From the NCBI GenBank assembly GCA_963768025.1, contig CAVYGM010000004.1:248001-312000 (forward strand): a stretch of 64,000 bases of DNA, written 5' to 3'. The notes under the pieces were generated by a model that ran no database searches, was not told where the DNA came from, and was given only the letters and a program-made list of their open reading frames with translations. Made by a program: the position numbers and the translations under genes. Below, one piece after another: positions 56,396 through 64,000 of this stretch. The stretch comes from CAVYGM01 sp963768025 (GTDB lineage: Bacteria; Bacteroidota; Bacteroidia; Cytophagales; Spirosomataceae). Each line of letters starts with the position of its first letter. Within the stretch, counting starts at the first letter, position 1.

Positions 56396-57109
56396 ATGAC
56401 ACTGACCGCCATTGCCATCGACGACGAACCCCGCGCACTGGACGTGGTGCAGATGCACGCGGTAAAGGTACCCTTTCTCAACCTCAAAGCAACCTTTACC
56501 GACGCCTTCGAAGCGATTCCCTATTTGCAACAGAATAGCATTGACCTGTTGTTTCTGGATATAAAAATGCCCGACATCTCCGGCATCGAATTTTTGAATT
56601 GTCTGCAACAGGTACCCCTAGTCATATTTTCGACCGCCTATTCGGAGTATGCCGTACAAGGCTTTGAACTGAATGCGGTTGATTATCTGCTCAAACCCTA
56701 CTCCCTGGTACGGTTCACGCAGGCCTGCAACAAAGCCTTGGAAATAAAGCAGCTACGGCAAGGAACTTCTCCCGAAAAGATACCGGCTACTCAGGGGTTT
56801 ATCTTTGTAAAAACCGGCTACGAACAGGAAAAAATCTGGCTCAAAGATGTGCTCTACCTAGAAGCCGAGGGAAACTATGTAGCGTATGTCCTGACTACCC
56901 GCAAGCTCCTGTGCCGGCAGAGTATTCCGGAGGCTTTGGCGCAGCTACCCGGACGTCAGTTTGTACGTATTCATCGCTCCTACGTAGTGGGCGTTGGGCA
57001 TATTCAGAAAATAAGTCGGCAAAGTGTTTGGATACATGAGCAGGAAATTCCGGTAGGGGCCTCCTACGAAGGAGAGTTGGAGGCGATTCGGATCTTACTG
57101 GACTGTTGA
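56396..57109 (+). CDS. LytTR response regulator paired with the LytS-type kinase
   Basis: 237 residues. The receiver domain has DDEPRAL at the start, the phospho-acceptor Asp in LLFLDIKMPDISG and the switch Lys in YLLKPYS. The LytTR domain has DVLYLEAEGNYVAYVLTTRK, FVRIHRSYVVGVGHIQKI and ends IRILLDC. It is the cognate partner of the LytS kinase by adjacency. It is convergent with the Uma2 gene (39-base gap). Confidence 0.93.
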   Translation: MTLTAIAIDDEPRALDVVQMHAVKVPFLNLKATFTDAFEAIPYLQQNSIDLLFLDIKMPDISGIEFLNCLQQVPLVIFSTAYSEYAVQGFELNAVDYLLKPYSLVRFTQACNKALEIKQLRQGTSPEKIPATQGFIFVKTGYEQEKIWLKDVLYLEAEGNYVAYVLTTRKLLCRQSIPEALAQLPGRQFVRIHRSYVVGVGHIQKISRQSVWIHEQEIPVGASYEGELEAIRILLDC

Positions 57110-57148
57110 AACCTCCCATTGAGTTTGGGGTACCTGACCAATAGCTAC

Positions 57149-57741
57149 TCAACCAAAAATCTTCCCCAAATCAATAGATAAGTTAGGAAAGGAAGGCGAA
57201 ACGATGTGTCGGGTAGCGGGTTTGAGGCCGATGTATTTTTCCTGCTCGTTCAGTACGTACACAAAAACGGCCTTTTCAGCCGGCTCTACCAGCCAGTATT
57301 CGGGCACGCCCGCTTCCTGATAGATTTCAAACTTATCGTCCATTTCGCGCTGACTGTTACCAGGCGAAAGTATCTCGATCACCAATTCGGGTGCCCCGTT
57401 GCAGCCCTGTTTGTCCAGTTTCGATTGGTCACAGACCAGACAAATGTCCGGCTGTACGACCGAATAAATCTCTTCGCTGGCTTTGACGGATTTTTTTCGA
57501 TTGTACAGGCGCACATCGAAGGGTGCAGAGAAAAGTTGGCACGGCTGGTTATCGAAATGTTGAAAAGATACCCATACAAATTACCAGACACCCGCTGATG
57601 ATTTACATTAGGTGCAGGAGACATTCGGGCAATCTTTCCCCGTAGCAGTTCGATACGCTCATCGAAACGCCATTTAATGTAGTCAGCGTAGGAATAGGTT
57701 CCGTTCAGGTCTAGTTGGGAAAGGTCAGTGATGGTAGTCAT
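57149..57741 (-). pseudogene. Uma2-family (DUF820) nuclease-like protein, one frameshift
   Basis: The first part (ATG 57739-57741) reads MTTITDLSQLDLNGTYSYAD and KIARMSPAPNVNHQRVSGNL. Near 57558 the frame shifts at a T run; the second frame continues QHFDNQPCQLFSAPFDVRLY, then VVQPDICLVCD, the PD-(D/E)xK core Asp, and ELVIEILSPGNSQREMDDKF and VPEYWLVEP. About 197 residues. Uma2 proteins are restriction-like nuclease folds of unknown role, common in mobile regions. One base difference restores the gene, so error is possible. Confidence 0.85.
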
Positions 57742-57889
57742 AGGTCTTTTTTATCAAAAATACAAATAAGTGGCTGATAGCCATTATGTTATTAGCTTTG
57801 GTCTGGCTGATTAACAGCGCTTTCCAGTAGAATTGGCAAGTTCAAACGCAAATTAGTCAGGTCTGAATGTTGATATAATATCAGCTATT

Positions 57890-59317
57890 TCAGCACTCAC
57901 TCAGGCTGATCGGAATGCGCAGGGCTAGGCCGCCTTCGGAGGTTTCCTTGTAGCGGTCGTTCATGTTCAGGGCGGTTTCCCACATGGTAGACACCACGTC
58001 ATCCAGCGATACTTTGGCGCTTTCGGGATCGCTTTGCAGGGCCAGTTGGGAAGCCGTTATGGCCTTGATGGCTCCCATGGTGTTACGCTCGATGCAGGGA
58101 ATCTGCACCAGCCCTCCCACGGGATCGCACGTCATACCCAGGTGGTGCTCCATGGCTATTTCGGCGGCCATCAGGCATTGCTCTACGGTGCCGCCATGCA
58201 CTTCCGTCAGGCCCGCCGCGGCCATCGCTGACGACACGCCGATCTCGGCCTGGCATCCTCCCATGGCCGCCGAGAGCGTAGCCCCTTTCTTGAAAATACT
58301 GCCGATTTCGCCGGCTGTCAGCAGAAAGCGAAAGACGTCCTCATCGGTACCGTCGCAGAAAGCCAGAAAATACTGTAGCACCGCCGGAATCACCCCCGCC
58401 GAGCCGTTGGTGGGAGCGGTAACTACGCGGCTAAATGACGCATTTTGCTCATTGACCGCTAAGGCAAAACAGCTTACCCAATCCAGCGTATATTTAAAAC
58501 TATTGCCTCCCGTCCGCACCAATTCCAACCATTCGGTAGGATTGGCATAGGGTTTATCTCCAAGCAATTTGTTGTGCAGGCCGTATGCCCTGCGCTTTAC
58601 GTTGAGGCCACCGGGCAGCGTGCCGGGCGTCTGACATCCCAGGAAAATACTTTCCTGCATTACTTTCCAGATGTTCATCAGCCCCGACCTAACAACTGTT
58701 TCCTCCCGCCAGATTTTCTCATTTTCCAATACGATCTCCCAGATCGCTTTCCCCGTAGCCTCGTGCCACTTGCGGAGGTCGGCGGCGGTGTCAATGGGAT
58801 AGGGTAGCCGTGCGGGTTCACCGTAGAGGATGGCTTCATCACCTTCCTGTACCACAAACCCACCCCCGATAGAGTAGTAGCTTTCGCGCAGCTCACCCGC
58901 ATTGCCACAGTCCGCCACGAAGGTCAGTCCATTGGGATGGAAAGGCAGGGACTCCTCCCGCCGGAACACAATATCCATTTTGGGCTGGAAAAAGACTTCT
59001 ACCTCCCCTTGCAGTGAGAGAATTTCGGTAGAGGTTATATCGGCCAGAATCCCGTCAATGTTGGCCGTAGGAATGGTAATAGGATCGTAACCGGCCAGGC
59101 CGAGAATCACCGCCAGGTCAGTACCATGCCCTTTGCCGGTTTTGGCCAACGAGCCGTACAGATGTACCTGTACGGCTCGCACAGTGGTGAGGCCCCTGTG
59201 TTCGTCCAGTGCTTTCAGAAACGATTGCGCCGCCCGCCACGGCCCCAGCGTGTGCGAACTCGACGGGCCAACGCCTATTTTGAAAATATCAAATACGGAG
59301 ATGCGCTCTTCTTTCAT
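57890..59317 (-). CDS. sdaA: L-serine ammonia-lyase
   Basis: ATG 59315-59317 gives 475 residues beginning MKEERISVFDIFKIGVGPSS. L-serine ammonia-lyase turns L-serine into pyruvate and ammonia with a [4Fe-4S] cluster. The beta-domain substrate motif GVGPSSSHTLGP, the alpha-domain ATLSAAMGGCQAEIGVSSAM and the C-terminal Cys motif CDPVGGLVQIPCIERN are intact. Single-chain form. It is isolated from its neighbours. Confidence 0.96.
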   Translation of the reverse strand: MKEERISVFDIFKIGVGPSSSHTLGPWRAAQSFLKALDEHRGLTTVRAVQVHLYGSLAKTGKGHGTDLAVILGLAGYDPITIPTANIDGILADITSTEILSLQGEVEVFFQPKMDIVFRREESLPFHPNGLTFVADCGNAGELRESYYSIGGGFVVQEGDEAILYGEPARLPYPIDTAADLRKWHEATGKAIWEIVLENEKIWREETVVRSGLMNIWKVMQESIFLGCQTPGTLPGGLNVKRRAYGLHNKLLGDKPYANPTEWLELVRTGGNSFKYTLDWVSCFALAVNEQNASFSRVVTAPTNGSAGVIPAVLQYFLAFCDGTDEDVFRFLLTAGEIGSIFKKGATLSAAMGGCQAEIGVSSAMAAAGLTEVHGGTVEQCLMAAEIAMEHHLGMTCDPVGGLVQIPCIERNTMGAIKAITASQLALQSDPESAKVSLDDVVSTMWETALNMNDRYKETSEGGLALRIPISLSEC

Positions 59318-59460
59318 ATTCAAAGGTAGCTGATATTTGCCGGAGAATTTTTAAGCAAATGTAGCCGGAATTTGACCTCGATAGCTTATCCGACATCGGA
59401 ACTCATGCTTGTAAGGTGAATAGTAATGAGCCTGTGCAAATAAACAGATAAAGACGACAG

Positions 59461-59892
59461 TTAGGCAGATGGGGTTGCCGACACGGATACCTTTTTCGCC
59501 ACATGAGCGGAAGCCCTTCGAGGAGTTGTTTTGTCAAAATGCGCATCGTAGTTTTTGTGCAAGGTCCCCATCACCCGGTCCCAAAACAGAAAGTACAGGC
59601 CATAGTTGCCCTTGAAATACTTGTGGTGCATGTTATGCGCTACCGACGTATTGATCCACTTGCCCAGCCTGGTTCGGGTAAAATTGGGGGGATACGACTC
59701 GAAACCCAGATGCCCGTACACATTGTAGAGAAATTGCATGAGTAAAAACAGCACCAGCGCCGAACGATGTACGGGGAGGGTAAAGGCAATGATGGGGATA
59801 ATACCGGCTTCCAGAATCGCTTCCAGGAAATGGAACGAGTAAGAAGTCCAGGGAGTAGGATTGGTGGAGTGATAGTGAATCAGGTGTACGTG
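59461..59892 (-). pseudogene. Sterol desaturase / fatty acid hydroxylase, 5'-truncated remnant
   Basis: The minus strand reads, without a start codon, VHLIHYHSTNPTPWTSYSFH, then LEAILEAGIIPIIAFTLPVH, LYNVYGHLGFESYPPNFTRT and the His box SVAHNMHHKYFKGNYGLYFL, ending VSATPSA. This is the C-terminal half of the family of integral-membrane di-iron hydroxylases, with two of its His boxes. The N-terminal half is gone: the fragment begins directly after the DUF1080 stop codon and in the same frame. An ATG at 59896 opens an unrelated frame. Confidence 0.8.
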
Positions 59893-60591
59893 TCATTCGC
59901 TCAGTTTTTTGATGGGTGTCAGCGCTACCTTACGAAACTCTACCTCCGAGCCTTCGGCTTGCAGGGCAATCTGCCCCTTGCTGACAGTAGCATCGTAGCC
60001 ATAGTTCACAAAATCGCCGTTGACCCATACTTTAATGGAGTTTCCGAGGCACTCGATCGTCATCTTGTTCCACTCGCCCACGGGCCTTTCCGAGCCGTCG
60101 GTCAGGTTGGGAATCCGCCGTAGCTTGTCGCCATTGACGCCCCATTTTTCGCGGGGGCCGCGGCGTTTTTCCATATCAGGAACTACGATGTCTTCCTGAA
60201 TACACCAGAAATCCCCCGCGTTGGTATGCATCATCTGCACTTCAATGGACTTGGGAAACATCTCGTACAAATCCCTAGGCTTTGACACAAACACCAGTGC
60301 CCCGCAGTTACCGGGTTTGCCCGCAAAGCGGTATTCCAGTTCCAGGCGGAAATTGTCGTAGGAAGCATCCGTAATCAAATGCCCGCCGGGGGTACCCAGG
60401 CTCACCAGCATACCATCGCGAACGACAAAGGGCATCCGGGCGTCGGGATTCTTGTCCATTTCGGGAACATCGGCGTGCCAGCCTTTGAGATTCTTACCAT
60501 TAAACAGACTTTTGGTTTGGGCTTGAGCGGACAAAAAGGTAGCCATGTACACAAGAGCTACCAGGCCCGCGATATGTATTCTTCTTTTCAT
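59893..60591 (-). CDS. DUF1080 / 3-keto-disaccharide hydrolase domain protein
   Basis: 232 residues with a signal peptide (MKRRIHIAGLVALVYMATFL, cleavage near SAQAQ). The lectin-like jelly-roll of DUF1080 is clear: SLFNGKNLKGWHADVPEMDK, then NFRLELEYRFAGKPGNCGAL, MHTNAGDFWCIQEDIVVPDM, RPVGEWNKMTIECLGNSIKV and IALQAEGSEVEFRKVALTP. This fold is found in secreted proteins acting on glycans and in 3-keto-glycoside processing. It is divergent from the PVC-type dehydrogenase gene. A minus-strand TACCTTTG (60642-60649) may be its -7 element. Confidence 0.9.
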   Translation of the reverse strand: MKRRIHIAGLVALVYMATFLSAQAQTKSLFNGKNLKGWHADVPEMDKNPDARMPFVVRDGMLVSLGTPGGHLITDASYDNFRLELEYRFAGKPGNCGALVFVSKPRDLYEMFPKSIEVQMMHTNAGDFWCIQEDIVVPDMEKRRGPREKWGVNGDKLRRIPNLTDGSERPVGEWNKMTIECLGNSIKVWVNGDFVNYGYDATVSKGQIALQAEGSEVEFRKVALTPIKKLSE

Positions 60592-60728
60592 GGTCTTGGA
60601 ATTGGGACTTAATGGGTTGTAAGTAAAATGGTTTGAATCACCAAAGGTAAAAAAAAGCCAGACCTACCTTTTGATTTCCTAGAAACGGAATGTTTCAAAA
60701 AAAACTGGATTTCTTTTTTTCAACACTC

Positions 60729-63026
60729 ATGAACAAAAATCACTGGAAGGCGGGAAGCCTTGTCGCCTTGGCTTTCCTGGCCATTACCTGCACCCGTTCC
60801 GTCACTAATCAAACGGCGCTATCCACCGCTCAGGTACCCGAAGAATCCGGGTTTGCGTCGCCCCGTACGGTAGACTATAATCCTTCGCCGCTACCACTAA
60901 CGCCCGAGCAAAGCCTGAAATCTTTCCGTTTGCCCAAAGGCTACCATCTGGAATTAGTGGCCAGCGAACCCATGGTCACGGAGCCCGTAGCCCTGGCCTG
61001 GGATGGCAACGCCCGCCTGTACGTGGCTCAGATGGAAACTTACATGCAGGACGTGGAAGGGACCGACGAGCACGAGCCCCGAAGCCGGATTATGCTGCTG
61101 GAAGACACCAACAATGATGGCAGGATGGATAAAAGCTCCGTATTCATTGATAAGCTGATGCTGCCACGTATGATTCTCTGCGTGGGAAAAGAGGTACTGG
61201 TCAACGAAACCGATACCTACGACATGTACGCCTATCAGGATACCAACGGCGACGGTAAAGCGGATCAGAAGCGACATGTATATAAGGTAGGCCGCAAAGC
61301 CCCTGGCAATATGGAGCACCAGCGCAGCGGCCTGGACTGGAACCTCGACAACTGGATTTACGAAACCGTAGACCCCGTCCGTTTCCGTTACCGTAACGGC
61401 ATGATCCAGGCCGACTCCCTCGTGGGTGGGAACATAGGCCAGTGGGGCATCACCCACGACAACTACGGCCGACTATATTTCAGTCAGGGCGGCGGTGAGA
61501 ACGCCGGAATCGGCTTTCAGATCAACCCGGCCTACGGACAGTTGAATTTTCGGGATGCCTACGACGAGGAGACTTTTAGCCCCGTATGGCCGATCATCAA
61601 AACCCCCGACATCCAGGGTGGCGTGAAGCGCCTGCGCCCCGATAGTACCCTCAACCACTTCACGGCGGGCAACGGCCAGTCCATCTTCCGCGGCGACCGC
61701 CTCCCCAAAACGCTAGTCGGCGACTACCTCATCAGCGAACCAGTAGCCCGCATTATCCGCCGGGCCAAGGTGGTTAATAAGGAGGGTAAGACTACCCTAG
61801 TGAATGCTTACGAGCAAGAAGAGTTCATTTCCTCCAGCGACATGAACTTCCGGGCGGTCAACACCTACACAGGTCCGGATGGGTGCCTGTACATCGTGGA
61901 CATGAACCGGGGGATAATTCAGGAAGCTACCTGGACCAAAGCCGATAGCTACCTACGGCCGCAGATTCAACGCCTCGGCCTGGATAATAACAAACAGCGG
62001 GGACGCATTTACCGGCTGGTGTACGATGGCCTTGGCCGGGGATCCCAGCCCCGAATGCTCGACGAAACCACCGCTCAGCTCCTGCCCCACCTCGATCATC
62101 CCAACGGATGGTGGCGCGACAACGCTCAGAAAGAAATCGTAATCCGTAATGATAAGTCGGCGGTACCGGCATTACGGCAGATTGCGTTGGGAGAAAAAGG
62201 CCCGCTCAAACAAAAGCCGTCGGCGTTGGGCCAATTGCACGCCCTGTGGACGCTAGAAGGGTTAGACGCGCTGGATAAAGAACTGCTTCTAGCCTTGATA
62301 AAGGCAGAAGATGCCCAGCTTCGCCGCGCGGCGGTATGGAACAGCGAGCCTTTCCTGAAAAACAACGACGAGCAGGTGCTCACCGCGCTCGCCTCCCTAA
62401 AAGCCGACCCCAGCTATGACGTGCGCACGCAGCTTCTGCTATCGCTGAGCCGGAGTACTTCGCCCAAGGCCAGGACCATTGCTCAGGATTTGGTGGCGAT
62501 GAACCTCGGCAATGAAATGCTGTCGGGCGTGCAGGCTACCCTGCAAAAAAACGAAGACATCCGAACCTACGGGGCTAAGCTGGGTTCCCTGGACCCGGCG
62601 AGTCGAAAGATGATCATGGAAGGAGCCAACACGTTCAAATCCCTGTGCGCTACCTGTCACGGACCTGACGGAAAGGGAACACCTACCAATTTGGCGCCGA
62701 TTCTGGCCGGTAACTTCCGACGCATGACACCCAAGAAGGACGAGGAAATCCGTATTCTGCTGCACGGACTATCCGGCCCGGTGGATGGTAAAACCTATCC
62801 TGATATGATGCCGCCCATGGGCGGTAACAGCGATGAGTGGGTTGCATCCATCCTGAGCTATATCCGCTACGACCTGGCCTTTGTGGGCAACGGCGCTCCC
62901 CGGGTAAATTCGCAATTTTTGGAGAGAGTACTGGTAAAGCCTGAGGACGTCAAAAGAGTGCGGGAACAAACAGCCGGACGGACGTCGGTGTGGACGTGGG
63001 AGGAACTGGATAAACTCCCGAAATAG
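60729..63026 (+). CDS. PVC-type heme-binding dehydrogenase (lipoprotein)
   Basis: ATG 60729 gives 765 residues with a lipoprotein signal (MNKNHWKAGSLVALAFLAIT, lipobox LAITC). The beta-propeller dehydrogenase has LVASEPMVTEPVALAWDGNA, RIMLLEDTNNDGRMDKSS and DTNGDGKADQKRH, EF-hand-like calcium loops; HEAT-type repeats lie around 480-620 and a class I cytochrome c closes the protein (CATCH at 640-644, then GPDGKGTPTNLAPILAGNFR). The family is typical of PVC bacteria and of Bacteroidota that degrade polysaccharides; a sugar or alcohol oxidation is inferred. A strong terminator follows. Confidence 0.93.
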   Translation: MNKNHWKAGSLVALAFLAITCTRSVTNQTALSTAQVPEESGFASPRTVDYNPSPLPLTPEQSLKSFRLPKGYHLELVASEPMVTEPVALAWDGNARLYVAQMETYMQDVEGTDEHEPRSRIMLLEDTNNDGRMDKSSVFIDKLMLPRMILCVGKEVLVNETDTYDMYAYQDTNGDGKADQKRHVYKVGRKAPGNMEHQRSGLDWNLDNWIYETVDPVRFRYRNGMIQADSLVGGNIGQWGITHDNYGRLYFSQGGGENAGIGFQINPAYGQLNFRDAYDEETFSPVWPIIKTPDIQGGVKRLRPDSTLNHFTAGNGQSIFRGDRLPKTLVGDYLISEPVARIIRRAKVVNKEGKTTLVNAYEQEEFISSSDMNFRAVNTYTGPDGCLYIVDMNRGIIQEATWTKADSYLRPQIQRLGLDNNKQRGRIYRLVYDGLGRGSQPRMLDETTAQLLPHLDHPNGWWRDNAQKEIVIRNDKSAVPALRQIALGEKGPLKQKPSALGQLHALWTLEGLDALDKELLLALIKAEDAQLRRAAVWNSEPFLKNNDEQVLTALASLKADPSYDVRTQLLLSLSRSTSPKARTIAQDLVAMNLGNEMLSGVQATLQKNEDIRTYGAKLGSLDPASRKMIMEGANTFKSLCATCHGPDGKGTPTNLAPILAGNFRRMTPKKDEEIRILLHGLSGPVDGKTYPDMMPPMGGNSDEWVASILSYIRYDLAFVGNGAPRVNSQFLERVLVKPEDVKRVREQTAGRTSVWTWEELDKLPK

Positions 63027-63059
63027 AACCCGGTACAGAATTTTTTCTTCACTTGTAGC

Positions 63060-63105
63060 AAAAAAATAGTCCGCAGGCCAAGGTGCCTGAGCGGACTATT
63101 TTTTT
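63060..63105 (+). terminator. Rho-independent terminator of the PVC-type dehydrogenase gene
   Basis: AAAAAAATAGTCCGC (63060-63074) and GCGGACTATTTTTTT (63091-63105) form a 15-base perfect stem ending in a T tract. It starts 34 bases after the stop codon. It could work in both directions. Confidence 0.85.
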
Positions 63106-63618
63106 GCTTTAATGGGTATATATGTCTGGTAGTCAACCGATTTTATGGGTTAGCAAAGGTGGACAAGTCTCTTTTCATCCGACTGGGACTAAAAACCGTA
63201 CATAGAATACTTGTATAAATTTTAAGTACAAGATTAAACCTTGTTAAACAGGTTGTGTCTTACCTATGTAGTTTTTGAAGAAAACCATTAAATAATCATT
63301 TTAAGCTTAAACCAGCGATTATTAAATTTTTATAATAATTCAAAAAATCGACAGCAAACGTATAATGAAAACTATATAGAGAGCAATTCAGTGAAAGTGG
63401 GGAATTAGTGACACATTTTTAATAAAATAAAGGGTTGGTCTATATTTTTTAACTAAAAAAGCTACTTATACTTATTTTGAAAACAAACCGAGTGCCGAAT
63501 ACATAATGCCCAGTGAAGTAAGTTTTCTTTAAATTAAACAATTTTCACAAACTCCTGGCCAGTGAATTCTTTATAATAAAACCAAGATTACCACTGAGGA
63601 GACTAACTAAGAAAAATC
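63106..63618. other. AT-rich non-coding stretch before a lipoprotein gene
   Basis: No gene was found. The stretch is strongly AT-rich with no complete TTG-N20-TAnnTTTG promoter. It probably holds the promoter and leader of the lipoprotein gene at 63619 in a form not recognisable by eye. Confidence 0.4.
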
Positions 63619-64000
63619 ATGAAAAATCTAATTGGAATAGCCGTAATTGCCAGTATGTTGTTTTCCTGCAACGCCGTAGACACCACCAAGTCTACCAGTC
63701 CGCAGAACGAGGACATGAAAATGGAACTCATGCAGGCGCAGCACGAAACCGAGATGCTGAAGCTTAAGTCCGAGCTGGAAGTACAGAAAGCCCGTCAGGG
63801 AGCTATTGACTCCATGCAGTCGCTGGCCATCGGAAACAACGCCGTGGCCGCCACAACCGCCAAAGGCAGTGACGGACGGGTGACTCAGCGGACCAACAGC
63901 GATAGCTGGACGTCGGGCAGCAGCGATGCCTACCGGACTCCTACTACTCAGACCACACCGGTAGCGGTGAAGAAGAAAAAAGGAATGAGTACGCCTGTAA
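63619..64000 (+). CDS. Lipoprotein with a coiled-coil segment, cut by the window edge
   Basis: ATG 63619 starts MKNLIGIAVIASMLFSCNAV, lipobox LFSC. A charged helical part follows (MKMELMQAQHETEMLKLKSE; LEVQKARQGAIDSMQSLAIG), then Thr-rich sequence and a KKKKG stretch at the edge. 127 codons are visible and no stop is reached. Related Bacteroidota proteins continue into a glycine-zipper domain after such a KKKG stretch, but that part is outside this window. Confidence 0.75.
   Translation, partial: MKNLIGIAVIASMLFSCNAVDTTKSTSPQNEDMKMELMQAQHETEMLKLKSELEVQKARQGAIDSMQSLAIGNNAVAATTAKGSDGRVTQRTNSDSWTSGSSDAYRTPTTQTTPVAVKKKKGMSTPV

Noticed and set aside
59321..59328. TACCTTTG (minus strand) as an sdaA promoter
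   Set aside because: It touches the start codon, leaving no room for a transcription start before it.
59633..59896. 87-codon frame with an ATG at the DUF1080 stop
   Set aside because: It is out of frame with the recognisable desaturase sequence in the same DNA.
1..64000. CRISPR arrays, tRNA or rRNA genes, prophage or integrase genes
   Set aside because: No regularly spaced direct repeats, cloverleaf-like genes or phage structural genes were seen while reading both strands.

Overview
The window comes from a member of the Bacteroidota, most likely order Cytophagales and close to Spirosomataceae (Spirosoma/Dyadobacter-like). The reasons are the gene order of the S10-spc ribosomal cluster, recurrent promoter elements of the Bacteroidota type (TAnnTTTG, often with an upstream TTG about 20 bases away), SPI/SPII exported proteins rich in PVC-type dehydrogenases, and a sigma factor / membrane protein / DUF4097-like trio. 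The genus call is inference; the phylum call is firm.

1-14.8 kb: a minus-strand translation block, read from high to low coordinates: fusA, rpsJ, then rplC-D-W-B, rpsS, rplV, rpsC, rplP, rpmC, rpsQ, rplN-X-E, rpsN, rpsH, rplF, rplR, rpsE, rpmD, rplO, secY, map, infA and the start of rpmJ. Hairpins follow fusA and rpsJ, and a promoter precedes rplC, so at least two or three transcription units are likely. rpsL and rpsG are not beside fusA.

14.8-27.2 kb: a GNAT-like acetyltransferase and an orphan small protein in sparse DNA. Then comes a large ThuA / sugar-dehydrogenase / PKD / cytochrome c fusion, transcribed divergently from a Nudix-fold regulator with a degenerate catalytic box. A 27-base palindrome lies between them. 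A planctomycete-type PSD1 cytochrome follows, then a secreted protein and an IS110-family transposase whose downstream end could encode its bridge RNA.

27.2-45 kb: eight genes are interrupted by single-base frameshifts (TPR histidine kinase, PVC-type heme dehydrogenase, IS200/RAYT transposase, three glycan genes, a beta-oxidation enzyme, DinB). The alternative frames stay open and family-like, which points to sequence errors or very recent lesions. Intact genes in the same stretch include a LytTR regulator, a beta-helix protein paired with a diheme cytochrome, an Rrf2 regulator and a MarR regulator whose operator overlaps its promoter.

45-64 kb: ispH, an ECF sigma factor with its partner genes, an S9 peptidase, a penicillin-acylase-family hydrolase flanked by palindromic repeats, a LytS/LytTR pair, a frameshifted Uma2 protein, L-serine ammonia-lyase, a truncated sterol desaturase, a DUF1080 protein, a second PVC-type heme dehydrogenase and the start of a lipoprotein.

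The common theme outside the ribosomal block is the cell envelope: five exported c-type heme proteins (ThuA fusion, PSD1, two PVC-type dehydrogenases, one diheme cytochrome), a DUF1080 glycan-acting protein and a sugar-type Nudix regulator suggest periplasmic oxidation or breakdown of carbohydrates. No CRISPR array, tRNA, rRNA or prophage was seen.
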